The translations under genes and the position numbers were made by a program. The notes beneath the pieces are model-generated. The model saw only the letters and a list, made by a program, of their open reading frames with translations, was not told where the DNA came from and searched no databases. From Candidatus Leptofilum gracile (GTDB taxonomy: Bacteria; Chloroflexota; Anaerolineae; Promineifilales; Promineifilaceae), in assembly GCA_016713825.1 (NCBI GenBank), contig JADJOJ010000003.1:186001-250000 (forward strand): a DNA stretch of 64,000 nt. Direction: 5' to 3'. Shown here one piece after another: positions 8,106-15,897 of this stretch (positions within the stretch are counted from its first letter, which is position 1; the number at the start of each line of letters is the position of its first letter).

Positions 8106-9452
8106 ATGACCTCACTAAGTGAAAACCCAGCCTACAATTTGAAAGTCGTTGTCAATGAAACCGGCATCAAGCCTGATACGCTGCGTGCCTGGGAGCGTCG
8201 TTATGGTTTGCCCAATCCCAACCGAACGTCTGGTGGCCATCGCCTGTATTCTGACAAAGATATAGCCGTCATTAAATGGCTAATGGCCCGGCAGGACGAG
8301 GGGTTGAGCATTAGCCGTGCCGTGAAGCTGTGGCATACGCTGGAAGCTGATGGCGAATCGCCGCTCCAGGTGCCGGAATATCAGCAAATGTCGCCGCCTT
8401 CAAGGGAAACGGCCGTTGCCGCCAGCAGCAAAATCGACGATATGCGCGCCGCCTGGATCAATGCCTGCCTGAACTTCGATGAACCGTCTGCTGAGCGCAT
8501 TCTGACACAGGCCTTTGCCCTCTACCAGCCAGAGATGGTGCTAACCCAACTGCTGCAAAAAGCGCTGTCCACCATTGGCGAACTTTGGTTTAAAGACAAA
8601 ATTACGGTACAGCAAGAGCATTTTGCCTCTGCCCTGGCGATGCGGCGGTTAAATACGCTGCTGGCTGCCTCGCCAGCCCCCACCCGGCAGGGGCGGGTGC
8701 TCATCGGCTGCCCCCCGCACGAAGACCACACCTTTGCGCCCCTAACGCTTACCATCATGCTGCGCTATCGTGGCTGGGAGATGATTTATCTGGGAGCCAA
8801 TGTCCCCCAGAGCCGGTTTGCCTCTACGGTGGAATCTATCAAGCCAGACCTCGTCATCATGACCGCCCAGCAGCTGTTTACGGCGGCTAAACTGTTTGAA
8901 GTAGCTAAAAACGTGGCGGCAGAAAATCACGTGATGCTTGCTTTTGGCGGCCGTATTTTTAACACGGTACCTCGCTTGCGCCAGCGCATTCCCGGCTATT
9001 TTTTGGGTGAAACGATGGATGCTGCGACCCAAACAGTCGATCGCTTGCTGACGTTTGGCATGTCTGCGCCTACCATCAAGCAGGTGCCCGATTTTTACAC
9101 GCGGGCGTTAATGGCCTTTCGTGAGAATCAGGCAGTTATTGAGGCGCGCGCCTGGCATTTGTTGAAAGTAGAAGGCATCTCCTATGAACATTACACCAAT
9201 GCCAATTTGCACCTTTCGCGGGACATTTATGCGGCGCTGACTTTTGGGGATATTGAGTTTTTGAGCGCCGAGATTGCCTGGGCAGAGAAGCTGCTGCTGA
9301 ACTACAGCATGCCGGTACAAACGCTGCGCAACTATTTGCACGCTTATCATCAAGCCGCCCAGGAACATTTGGATGGCCCGGCGGAATTGGTGGTCGATTG
9401 GCTGGCGGATGTTTCCAGCAACCCGGCGTTGGTTGCTGAGTCGGCTTCGTAA
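8106..9452 (+). CDS. CarH/LitR-type MerR regulator with B12-binding photosensor domain
   Basis: A 448-residue light-responsive transcription regulator. An N-terminal MerR helix-turn-helix (about 10-80) carries LRAWERRYGLPNPNRTSGGHRLYS. A helical cap domain (about 115-190) has the W(161) and E-H (171-172) arrangement of the CarH-type B12-binding cap. A Rossmann-like cobalamin domain (about 195-320) has H208 in HEDHTFA at the place of the lower axial ligand of the E/D-x-H-x-x-G motif, with the final Gly replaced by Ala. In CarH/LitR, adenosylcobalamin keeps the tetramer bound to DNA and light breaks it, which releases transcription. About 125 residues after the B12 domain are unusual for the family and unassigned. 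The photolyase next door is a known target class of LitR regulators, which supports the role. Confidence 0.85.
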   Translation: MTSLSENPAYNLKVVVNETGIKPDTLRAWERRYGLPNPNRTSGGHRLYSDKDIAVIKWLMARQDEGLSISRAVKLWHTLEADGESPLQVPEYQQMSPPSRETAVAASSKIDDMRAAWINACLNFDEPSAERILTQAFALYQPEMVLTQLLQKALSTIGELWFKDKITVQQEHFASALAMRRLNTLLAASPAPTRQGRVLIGCPPHEDHTFAPLTLTIMLRYRGWEMIYLGANVPQSRFASTVESIKPDLVIMTAQQLFTAAKLFEVAKNVAAENHVMLAFGGRIFNTVPRLRQRIPGYFLGETMDAATQTVDRLLTFGMSAPTIKQVPDFYTRALMAFRENQAVIEARAWHLLKVEGISYEHYTNANLHLSRDIYAALTFGDIEFLSAEIAWAEKLLLNYSMPVQTLRNYLHAYHQAAQEHLDGPAELVVDWLADVSSNPALVAESAS

Positions 9453-9640
9453 GGAGCCAACAATAACTTTCCCTTTTAGGTGGCCGTTTACTGCTAAACC
9501 GTCCGCACCATTCCGTTAACTTATTTGCGGACGGTCACTTTTAGTGCTCTGTTAGCTAAATTCTTTTACAAGGCAAAAGCAATCAGAGCAGTGGCGGCTT
9601 GGTGGGGTTGACCCAAAACCTGGTTAACAAAGCATTAAGG
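9453..9640 (+). ncRNA. Structured dispersed element, copy A
   Basis: About 190 bp starting at the stop codon of the B12 regulator, closely similar to 56047-56240. Hairpin 1 has 10-bp arms ACCGTCCGCA (9498-9507) and TGCGGACGGT (9526-9535). Hairpin 2 has 7-bp arms TGCTCTG (9545-9551) and CAGAGCA (9584-9590) around an A/T-rich loop that is almost identical in both copies. A C-G pair in stem 1 here is a U-G pair in copy B, so pairing survives the base change. It could be a 3'-UTR RNA or a small mobile element. It does not match a riboswitch I know. Confidence 0.55.
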
Positions 9641-9649
9641 ATTTTTATA

Positions 9650-11080
9650 ATGAAAACGGCCGTCTGGTGGATTCGCCGTGATTTGCGCCTGACAGATAAC
9701 CAGGCGCTCACCGCAGCCGTAAACGCTGCCGAACAGGTGGTTCCCCTCTTTATTGTTGATCCCTTTTTTGAAAATTCTGCCCACGTGGGCGACAAGCGGC
9801 GCGCATTTTTGTGGGCCGGTTTGCGCCAGCTAGATGCAGATTTGCAGGCCCTGGGCAGCCGGTTGGTGGTGCGCTACGGCCGTCCCCCACAAATCCTCAC
9901 CCAACTTCTAGATGAAAGCGGTGCCGAAGCGATCTTCGCCGAGGAAGATTTCACCAGCTACGCTCGCCGCCGCGATGCCCAAATTGCCAAAGCGCTGCCG
10001 CTCACGCTGACAGCGGGCGTGGTGGTGCATCCGCCGGGTACGGTGCTCAAGCCAGATGGCGACCCGTACGTTGTGTTTACCCCGTTCAAAAAGAAAGCGT
10101 GGCTGGAACGGCCGTTGCCTCAACAATCAAACATCCTGCCCGCGCCAGACAAAATCAACACGCCCGACAGTATCAAATCGCAAGAGATACCGACCGAGCC
10201 AAAATTGCCAGACGATGTGCCATTTCCACCCGGCGAGGCAGAAGCGCAGCGCCGCCTGAAGACGTTTGCTCAAGAAACGATGGTTCGGTACGCGGCAGAT
10301 CGTGACATGGTGGCCCAGGACGGCACATCGCAGCTTTCGCCGTACCTGCGCTTTGGCATGATTTCGGCCCGGCAGGCGGTGGTAACGGCCGTTTCTCACC
10401 TGCAAAACGCCCCCACCAAAGACGCCCAAAAAGGGGCCGACACCTGGCTGAGTGAGCTCATCTGGCGCGAGTTTTACGTGCATATTTTGTCCCACTTTCC
10501 CCACGTGCTCCAGCGCAGCTTCCGCCCGGAATACGATGAGATTGTGTGGCGCAACAGGGAGGATGAGTTTGAGGCTTGGGGAAACGGCCGTACCGGCTAC
10601 CCCCTCGTCGATGCCGCCATGCGCCAGCTCACCACCACCGGCTGGATGCACAACCGCGCCCGCATGATCGTCGCCTCATTTTTGGTGAAAGATTTGCTCA
10701 TCAACTGGCAGTGGGGCGAAAAATTTTTCATGCAGCATCTGGTGGATGGCGACCCAGCGGCCAACAACGGCGGCTGGCAATGGACCGCAGGCACCGGCAA
10801 CGACGCCGCGCCTTACTTCCGCATTTTCAACCCGATCTCGCAGTCCAAAAAGTTTGATCCCAATGGTGAATTCATTCGCCGCTGGCTGCCAGAACTGGCC
10901 AACGTGCCCAATGATTACATCCACGAGCCGTGGCTGATGCCGCCGCTGGTGCAAAAAGCGGCCAACTGCCAAATTGGCAATGATTATCCAGCTCCGATTG
11001 TGGATCATTCTGAAGCCCGCGACTGGACATTGGCCGCCTACAAAACCGCCCGCGAAGCCGACCCCCGCCAAGACGTTTAA
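9650..11080 (+). CDS. phr: Deoxyribodipyrimidine photolyase
   Basis: A 476-residue FAD enzyme that uses blue light to split cyclobutane pyrimidine dimers. The N-terminal alpha/beta antenna domain starts TAVWWIRRDLRLTDNQAL. The C-terminal helical FAD domain shows LSPYLRFGMISARQ, LIWREFYVHIL, RTGYPLVDAAMRQL, TTGWMHNRARMIVASF and WQWTAGTGNDAAPYFRIFN. These sequences carry the FAD-pocket and the conserved tryptophan positions of class I photolyases. The ATG at 9650 starts the conserved N-terminus, and AAGG lies 10 bp upstream; a longer frame from 9599 reads into the structured repeat. It sits behind a CarH/LitR-type regulator, so light-induced expression is likely. A cryptochrome role is possible but less likely. 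Confidence 0.95.
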   Translation: MKTAVWWIRRDLRLTDNQALTAAVNAAEQVVPLFIVDPFFENSAHVGDKRRAFLWAGLRQLDADLQALGSRLVVRYGRPPQILTQLLDESGAEAIFAEEDFTSYARRRDAQIAKALPLTLTAGVVVHPPGTVLKPDGDPYVVFTPFKKKAWLERPLPQQSNILPAPDKINTPDSIKSQEIPTEPKLPDDVPFPPGEAEAQRRLKTFAQETMVRYAADRDMVAQDGTSQLSPYLRFGMISARQAVVTAVSHLQNAPTKDAQKGADTWLSELIWREFYVHILSHFPHVLQRSFRPEYDEIVWRNREDEFEAWGNGRTGYPLVDAAMRQLTTTGWMHNRARMIVASFLVKDLLINWQWGEKFFMQHLVDGDPAANNGGWQWTAGTGNDAAPYFRIFNPISQSKKFDPNGEFIRRWLPELANVPNDYIHEPWLMPPLVQKAANCQIGNDYPAPIVDHSEARDWTLAAYKTAREADPRQDV

Positions 11081-11138
11081 AGTTATCCACAGATTTCGCA
11101 GATTATGTAGTAGTCAATTACGCCTTGAACAAAATTTC

Positions 11139-11206
11139 ACCGCAAAGCACGCGAAGAACGCAAAGATTAAAGCGTAAAACTTTGCGCTCTTTGCGTCCTT
11201 TGCGGT
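11139..11206. repeat. CGCAAAG-word hairpin between convergent genes
   Basis: Outer arms ACCGCAAAG (11139-11147) and CTTTGCGGT (11198-11206) enclose iterated words such as ACGCAAAG and CTTTGCG. It lies between the 3' ends of phr and the RING-like gene. Next to it (11080-11115 and 11225-11275) are further CAGATTTCGCAGATT words. Confidence 0.6.
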
Positions 11207-11287
11207 TCAACCAATTCTTGACCATTGCAAGATTTCGCAGATTAGCACAGATTTTTTGAATCTCTGCGCACCTCTGTGTTCCGCTTT

Positions 11288-11788
11288 TTAGATAAACAAA
11301 AGTACAATTTGGGGCAAGAAGGCACCCGCTTCGGGGACGCGGTACTGCCAGCCCAGCACCTCTAGCATGATGTAATCGGCAATGGCCCACAGGCCAAAAC
11401 AGCCAATCGAGAAAAAGATGATGGCGATGGCGATGGCCACCAGCAGGCAGCCTTGCCCGCAGCCAAAACGGCGGGCGGTGCGTTGCAGGCGGGAGGTTTC
11501 AGTGGTTGGGGGTTGGTTTGTTGGTGGCTGGTTTGTTAATGGTTGGGTTTCGGGTTGCCGCGCGGGTGTTTCTGGGGTGGGTGCGTCGGGCGCTGCGATT
11601 TCGCCGCGGCCGCGACAGCCGTAGGCGGCGCATTTGTTGCCGTTGGCCCGCCAGCAGTGGGTGTGGTGGCGGCTGCCGTCATCGGGGCACACAATCACCT
11701 CGTCGCCCGGCGCAAACGGATTCTTGCACAGGGCACACTCTTCGCCCAAGAATGGGGATTGTTTGGTGATGGTGACGGGGGAGAGCAT
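11288..11788 (-). CDS. RING-like zinc-binding protein with transmembrane anchor
   Basis: A 166-residue protein of the ubiquitin-like cluster. The N-terminal zinc domain (18-58) has the ligand series C18-x2-C21-x12-C34-x2-D37-x4-H42-x2-C45-x7-C53-x4-C58. The spacing after the first pair is identical to that of the neighbour RING-like protein, with Asp in place of the fourth Cys. A low-complexity linker (65-98, rich in Thr, Pro, Gln, with TNQPPTNQPPT) is followed by a hydrophobic segment at about 113-137, so the domain is probably tethered to the membrane. The N-terminus has SPVTIT, similar to the PLTIT motif of two other cluster proteins. By analogy with eukaryotic RING proteins it may act as an E3-like adaptor. 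That is inference; the zinc fold could have another binding role. Confidence 0.7.
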   Translation of the reverse strand: MLSPVTITKQSPFLGEECALCKNPFAPGDEVIVCPDDGSRHHTHCWRANGNKCAAYGCRGRGEIAAPDAPTPETPARQPETQPLTNQPPTNQPPTTETSRLQRTARRFGCGQGCLLVAIAIAIIFFSIGCFGLWAIADYIMLEVLGWQYRVPEAGAFLPQIVLLFI

Positions 11789-11852
11789 GGGGGGAGATTG
11801 GATATTGGAGACTAGAGACTAGAGAGTTTATCTCCAATCTCCAATCTCTTTG

Positions 11853-12287
11853 TTAACCAATTCGTATTTGATCCATGAGCCATTGGAACAAGCGTTGCAG
11901 CAAGCTGGGGCGACTCAGCTGCTCGACTTCGCGGCGCTGTTGCTCTTTGAGCTGCTTGGTTTGTTGGCTGGAACGGCCGTTTGCCGACGGCTTCGGCAAA
12001 TCTGTGTACTTAATGCTGAGCACCGGGCTAGCTGGCACACCATGTACCTTAAATTTGTCATGGCCGCAGCCGAGGACGGCACATTTGCCGCCGCCCAGTT
12101 CCCAGCACGTTTTATGGTACAGCGTGCCGCATTTGGCGCACAGCACCGGCTGCAAATCCGTCTCTTCTACAAACTTCTCTACCGGATTGGCGCAAATGGG
12201 GCAATGCAGGCTCAGCTGATTCGCTTCCTGAATGTCGTTACTCGTGATGGTGAGGGGGGGCATTTCCTTTTCGTCCATTTTTAGCAT
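11853..12287 (-). CDS. RING-like zinc-binding protein, soluble
   Basis: A 144-residue protein with a complete eight-ligand zinc domain at 29-74: C29-x2-C32-x17-C50-x2-C53-x4-H58-x2-C61-x7-C69-x4-C74, a C4HC3 order as in RINGv/PHD-like treble-clef domains. It is preceded by PPLTITSNDIQEANQ (10-24), a motif also found in the 410-residue cluster protein. The C-terminal third is helical with a charged, Gln-rich stretch and an amphipathic end. There is no membrane segment. Its place beside E1, E2, Ubl and JAMM genes makes an E3-like role plausible. A TATAAT box overlaps its first ATG, so the start may be the ATG three codons in. Confidence 0.75.
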   Translation of the reverse strand: MLKMDEKEMPPLTITSNDIQEANQLSLHCPICANPVEKFVEETDLQPVLCAKCGTLYHKTCWELGGGKCAVLGCGHDKFKVHGVPASPVLSIKYTDLPKPSANGRSSQQTKQLKEQQRREVEQLSRPSLLQRLFQWLMDQIRIG

Positions 12288-12296
12288 TATAGCAGT

Positions 12297-12412
12297 AATC
12301 GGTTATCGGTAAACCGTAAACGGTAATCGGTTATCCGTTATCGGTAAATGGTTAAATCAGCGATCTACCGATTACCGAACACCGATTACCGAACACCGAT
12401 TACTGATAACCG
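12297..12412. repeat. Iterated TAATCGGT-word foldback
   Basis: About 115 bp of repeated CGGTTATCGGTAAA-like words on the left and complementary ACCGATTACCGAACACC words on the right. The left part can fold onto the right part. It lies between the JAMM gene and the RING gene on the same strand. Shorter relatives are at 30656-30694 and 42898-42990. Confidence 0.65.
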
Positions 12413-12414
12413 AC

Positions 12415-13521
12415 TCACCAACTTCCCGCCGCCCAGTCCGGCCACTGAAAATCGTGCCGGGAAACCTGCGTTTTCTCGCGGTTCCAGCTGAAAAAGCCGC
12501 TGCTTTGGGCACGGGGGTCCAGCACATAAGCGACATGCCAGATTTGCGTGAAAAAGTTCTGATGAATAAATAAATCCATCCCCGACAAAAAGATGCCGAA
12601 GCCGGGATGGGTGTGGTACCAGCCGACGATCACGGCCGTTTCATCTGGGTATCGCTCGCGCAGCTTGTCTGTCATGTAGCGCCAGCTTTCTGGCGTGTAG
12701 GTCACGCTCGCTCCGTGCATCACCGTGTATTTGGCGATGATGGTGTCCAGGATGTGAACGCGGTAACGGCCGTCTGGCTGTTTTTCCGGGCGGGGGCCAA
12801 TGAGCACCCCGGCCACCTCGCGGTTCAGGCTGCTGAGCGCGTGCGCCTGGGCAGCGCGCAGGGCTGGCTCTTCAATGGTGATGTCCACCGCGGCGGGCGT
12901 GGGATCGCCCACGGGCAGGTACCGCCCGGCGAGGCGCACCCGCGCCCGGCTGGGGGCAATCACCGCGCCGCTTTCAGCACTGTCTGGCCCGGCTTCTATC
13001 TCTTCATGCACCGGCTCCGGCTCAGAGACGACGATGTCGTCCACGTCGCCAGCGGCTTTGGCCACTGGTTCGATCGGTTCTGGTTCCGGTTTTGGCTCTG
13101 GCGTGACGGCCGTTTCCGCCACAATTTCTGCTTCAGGCGCGGCCGTTTCCTCAATTTCTGTGCTGTCGGCGCTTTCTACAAGGGTGGGAACGGCCGTTTC
13201 CACCACCATCTGCGCCAGCCAGTCGCGCGAGGGGGCAACCGGTTCGCCTGCGGCATCTACCACATCCATCGCCATCTTCACCGAGCTATCTTTTGCCAGG
13301 TCGGCCAGCTTGATTTGGCCGTAGGTTTGCCAGATTTCGGCTTCGGTTTGGTCGGCAAATGTTTGCAGTTCGGCCAGGGTGCATTCGTGCAGCGTTTTGT
13401 AGCTGCCGTCTACGGGCACCAGTTCGGTGGGGGTCAGGCGGATGTTGGCGGAGACGGCCGTTTCTTGCCCCGGCAAATGGATTTGAATAATCGCCACGTA
13501 ATGGGTCGTTGTTTCAGTCAT
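12415..13521 (-). CDS. JAMM/MPN-domain metallopeptidase of the ubiquitin-like cluster (soluble)
   Basis: A 368-residue protein. Residues 1-75 form a small alpha/beta region beginning TETTTHYVAIIQIHLPG. A long acidic, Pro/Glu-rich linker (about 100-190) follows, in which ETAV appears repeatedly because the ACGGCCGT palindrome recurs. The C-terminal JAB/MPN domain (about 215-350) has the JAMM catalytic set: E235 in NREVAGVLIG, H303-x-H305 in WYHTHPGFG, S313 and D316. Such enzymes cut isopeptide bonds after ubiquitin-like proteins. All catalytic residues are present. The ATG at 13521 is the conservative start; a TTG at 13533 has a better spaced GGGAGG and is possible. Confidence 0.85.
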   Translation of the reverse strand: MTETTTHYVAIIQIHLPGQETAVSANIRLTPTELVPVDGSYKTLHECTLAELQTFADQTEAEIWQTYGQIKLADLAKDSSVKMAMDVVDAAGEPVAPSRDWLAQMVVETAVPTLVESADSTEIEETAAPEAEIVAETAVTPEPKPEPEPIEPVAKAAGDVDDIVVSEPEPVHEEIEAGPDSAESGAVIAPSRARVRLAGRYLPVGDPTPAAVDITIEEPALRAAQAHALSSLNREVAGVLIGPRPEKQPDGRYRVHILDTIIAKYTVMHGASVTYTPESWRYMTDKLRERYPDETAVIVGWYHTHPGFGIFLSGMDLFIHQNFFTQIWHVAYVLDPRAQSSGFFSWNREKTQVSRHDFQWPDWAAGSW

Positions 13522-13541
13522 AAAAAAGTCCAACTGCGTAT

Positions 13542-13597
13542 AACCTCCCGGAGGTTTTGCGCGGATGTTTAAACAATTCAGGAACCTCCGGGAGGTT
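13542..13597. repeat. Double AACCTCCSGGAGGTT palindrome
   Basis: Two copies, AACCTCCCGGAGGTT at 13542-13556 and AACCTCCGGGAGGTT at 13583-13597, each nearly self-complementary and complementary to each other. They lie between the two JAMM genes. One GGGAGG may serve as the ribosome site of the downstream JAMM gene, so a hairpin here could hide it. Confidence 0.6.
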
Positions 13598-13599
13598 CA

Positions 13600-14814
13600 C
13601 TAACCACCAGCCACTAACTCAACAGAAATTTGGCAGCTTGGCGTATTGGGTAAGGGGATATTTTGGCGATCAACGGCCGTTAGCCGCAAATCGTACCAGC
13701 CCAACGGCCGTTCGCTGCTGTCCCACTTGAGCAGCAAGCCCAGCTCGGTTTGGCGGCGCTGTACGCCAGCCAGCTCCCACAGCTCAGCGCCAGCGGGGCG
13801 GAATTCCAGTTGGTACCGGGCGGCGTTAGGGTGAACGGCCGTGCCAAAAATGGCCACATCCCCACCGCCAGCCACGCTGCTTTCCGTGGTTGGGGCCAGG
13901 ATGCGCAGGTTGGGGTTGGGGCAAACGGCCGCATTCAGCGACGTTTCATCCGCCAGCGTCGTCACGACGCTTTCCAGGCTGTTGACCTGCCGGTTGAGCG
14001 CCACCACCCAGCCAAAAAGCAAAAAAAACCCAATAACAAAGCCCAGAATGCCCAACAGCGCCCCATTGCTCAGCGGCAAACCGTTGGCCAGGGCATAAGA
14101 GGCCCGCAGGGTGCCCGCGTCCTCGCCGCGTCCTTCGTAGGAGGCGTAAAATTGCTCCGTCTCCCGCGTGTGCCACACTTCTGTTTTGGCTACGCGCCAG
14201 GGCACGATTGGTTTTTCCTGCGTGTCTAGCTGCTCAAAATAGCCAGGGATGGGGGCCAGATGGCCCGCCTGCCAGCCAAAGTAGCTGGCTTCATTGCCTA
14301 ACGGATCGACCACCAGCCCCACGTGCCACGGCAGGGTGAAAGCGGCCGTATGCACCACCACGTCATCGCTGGAGTAAAAAACGCCCAGCCCAGGATGGGT
14401 GTGGAACCAGCCCACAATCTCCAAATTGGGATATTGTGCCGTGCGCTCGTGGTGAATCTGGCTCCAGGCGTCGGCGGTGAAGGTGAAATGGATCGGGCCG
14501 TGGTCGTCGTTGCGGGCGGGCAGGGCGGCGATCACTTCCACCAGCAGCAGCTCGCCGTTGCGGTAGGCGTGGCCCAGCAGCACCCCGCCCAGCTCGGAGC
14601 GCAGGTTGCTAATGCTATGCGCGCGAATCTGGCTCAGCGCCTGTTGCCGATGGCTGACCAGTACCTGGTTGGCGGCGGGTTGCTGGCCATGCAGGTAAGC
14701 GTTGCGGGTGAGGTCGGTATACGGCCGTTCCGGCAAGCTCTCAATTTCTGGTTGGCCAATCATCGGTTCAGGGTCGGTGGAACGGCCGTTAGAGAATGTT
14801 GATGCCGAATTCAT
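13600..14814 (-). CDS. JAMM/MPN-domain metallopeptidase with transmembrane helix and C-terminal beta domain
   Basis: A 404-residue second JAMM protein. The MPN domain is N-terminal (about 50-200), with E74 in SELGGVLLGH, H138-x-H140 in WFHTHPGLG, S148 and D151, so it should be active. A single hydrophobic helix at about 248-270 separates it from a C-terminal beta-rich domain (about 300-400), which looks Ig-like and would be outside if the catalytic part is in the cytosol. The start ATG lies inside the E2 gene (26-bp overlap) behind GGGGGAGGAA, so it is coupled to E2 translation. A membrane-spanning deubiquitinase-like protein is unusual and suggests substrates at the membrane. Confidence 0.85.
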   Translation of the reverse strand: MNSASTFSNGRSTDPEPMIGQPEIESLPERPYTDLTRNAYLHGQQPAANQVLVSHRQQALSQIRAHSISNLRSELGGVLLGHAYRNGELLLVEVIAALPARNDDHGPIHFTFTADAWSQIHHERTAQYPNLEIVGWFHTHPGLGVFYSSDDVVVHTAAFTLPWHVGLVVDPLGNEASYFGWQAGHLAPIPGYFEQLDTQEKPIVPWRVAKTEVWHTRETEQFYASYEGRGEDAGTLRASYALANGLPLSNGALLGILGFVIGFFLLFGWVVALNRQVNSLESVVTTLADETSLNAAVCPNPNLRILAPTTESSVAGGGDVAIFGTAVHPNAARYQLEFRPAGAELWELAGVQRRQTELGLLLKWDSSERPLGWYDLRLTAVDRQNIPLPNTPSCQISVELVAGG

Positions 14815-15322
14815 CCGATTCTTCCTCCCCCAGCTTAATCAAATCTTCCAGCGATTGCCCCTTCAGGCTGCGCCGGTCGATGGGGAAAAGCTGCTTGTTG
14901 CGCAAAGCCCAGGCAGCCGCCTTCGAGTTCATCGGATCCTTGGGATCGTAGTTTTTGTACTGGATCATCTCACCCAGCGTCAGCAGCAGCTCATCCAACG
15001 TTTTGGCCGCCCACCATGCGCCAATGCACACCGCCCCGGTAATGTGAATGTTGGGGTGGAAGATGGGGGTATGCCACTTGAGCTGCGGCTGCTTTAGCGG
15101 GTATTCGGCATGCAGATAAATGCTTACCTCATGCACGTCTCGTAGCTGCGGCTTCCCGGCGGAATTGATCTTCTCCACCCCGTTGCAGGTGAAGCGAATC
15201 AGATACTTTTCTACCGGATCACCTTCTGTGGTGAGAATATGAATAAACTCGCTGCGATTTACCAGCGTTTGAATCTGCTTGAAATCATTGCGCAGTCTGG
15301 TTTCACGAATGTCAAAAGCCAT
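14789..15322 (-). CDS. E2-like ubiquitin-conjugating enzyme
   Basis: A 177-residue UBC-fold protein. The central beta sheet and P-rich loop are seen in YPLKQPQLKWHTPIFHPNI. The canonical HPN motif is at 89-91 and the candidate catalytic cysteine is C99 in TGAVCIGAW, at the same distance from HPN as in eukaryotic E2 enzymes. A C-terminal helical extension is rich in acidic residues. It would take the Ubl from the E1 as a thioester and pass it to a target. GAGGAAAAC precedes the ATG. It lies between the Ubl gene and a JAMM gene that it overlaps, which supports a single pathway. Confidence 0.88.
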   Translation of the reverse strand: MAFDIRETRLRNDFKQIQTLVNRSEFIHILTTEGDPVEKYLIRFTCNGVEKINSAGKPQLRDVHEVSIYLHAEYPLKQPQLKWHTPIFHPNIHITGAVCIGAWWAAKTLDELLLTLGEMIQYKNYDPKDPMNSKAAAWALRNKQLFPIDRRSLKGQSLEDLIKLGEEESDEFGINIL

Positions 15323-15337
15323 GTTTTCCTCAAAAAT

Positions 15338-15426
15338 AGGCAGAAGGAAGAGGGAAGAAGGCAGAAAAAGCTATTTGAGCACCTTTCTTCCTTCTTGCTT
15401 CTTAATTCTTCCTTCTCAATTCTTTC
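15338..15426. repeat. GAAGGAAG-word foldback
   Basis: Purine-rich words (GAAGGAAGAGGGAAGAAGG) on the left are matched by pyrimidine-rich words (TTTCTTCCTTCTTGC, TTCTTCCTTCTC) on the right, giving an imperfect hairpin between the E2 and Ubl genes. It could uncouple expression of the Ubl from the genes that follow. Confidence 0.55.
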
Positions 15427-15429
15427 TTG

Positions 15430-15696
15430 CTAACCGGCCGTCACTTCCGGGAACAGGCTCAGGATATCGTCTTCAACTACGCCAGCATCGGCCAATGATT
15501 CATCTTCGCTGAGCCGCTTGCCAGAGGAACGATGGTCCAGGCGGTAGGTGATTGGGTTGGCACCCTGGCTGGTGGGGAGCCCCATTTTGCTAACCAGCGC
15601 AGGAATCAAACGCCGCATCGGTACGTCGTCTGGGAGTTCTACCGGGGTCTTTTTTGAGCCGGTGGGGTCGTAAATAATTGTTTTTATGCTTGCCAT
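15430..15696 (-). CDS. Ubiquitin-like protein (YukD/EsaB-like fold)
   Basis: An 88-residue beta-grasp protein. The start MASIKTIIYDPTGSKK is the first hairpin, PMRRLIPALVSKMGLP the helix, ITYRLDHRSSGKRLSEDES the middle strands and the ubiquitin-like loop, and DDILSLFPEVTAG the last strand and tail. The protein ends in Ala-Gly, with no residues after the terminal glycine, so it may need no maturation before adenylation. The single Gly in place of Gly-Gly occurs in other bacterial Ubl proteins. GGAGG lies 10 bp before the ATG. It sits between the genes for E1 and E2 and is the expected modifier of the pathway. Confidence 0.85.
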   Translation of the reverse strand: MASIKTIIYDPTGSKKTPVELPDDVPMRRLIPALVSKMGLPTSQGANPITYRLDHRSSGKRLSEDESLADAGVVEDDILSLFPEVTAG

Positions 15697-15897
15697 TTTA
15701 TGATAGCCTCCATTCGTTTTGGTTGAGTTGCTCTTGAGCCACGCGATTTGTTGCTGTGGTTTATTTTGTCAAATCAACTTGGTAATTCATTTTCTAATAC
15801 GTAGTTTTCTGCCGGGGTTGCACCTTTTGAGCGTAACGGTAAGGTTATGGTAAAAACTTCTGAAAAACGATTAGTTCAACGGTTACCACCACCGACA

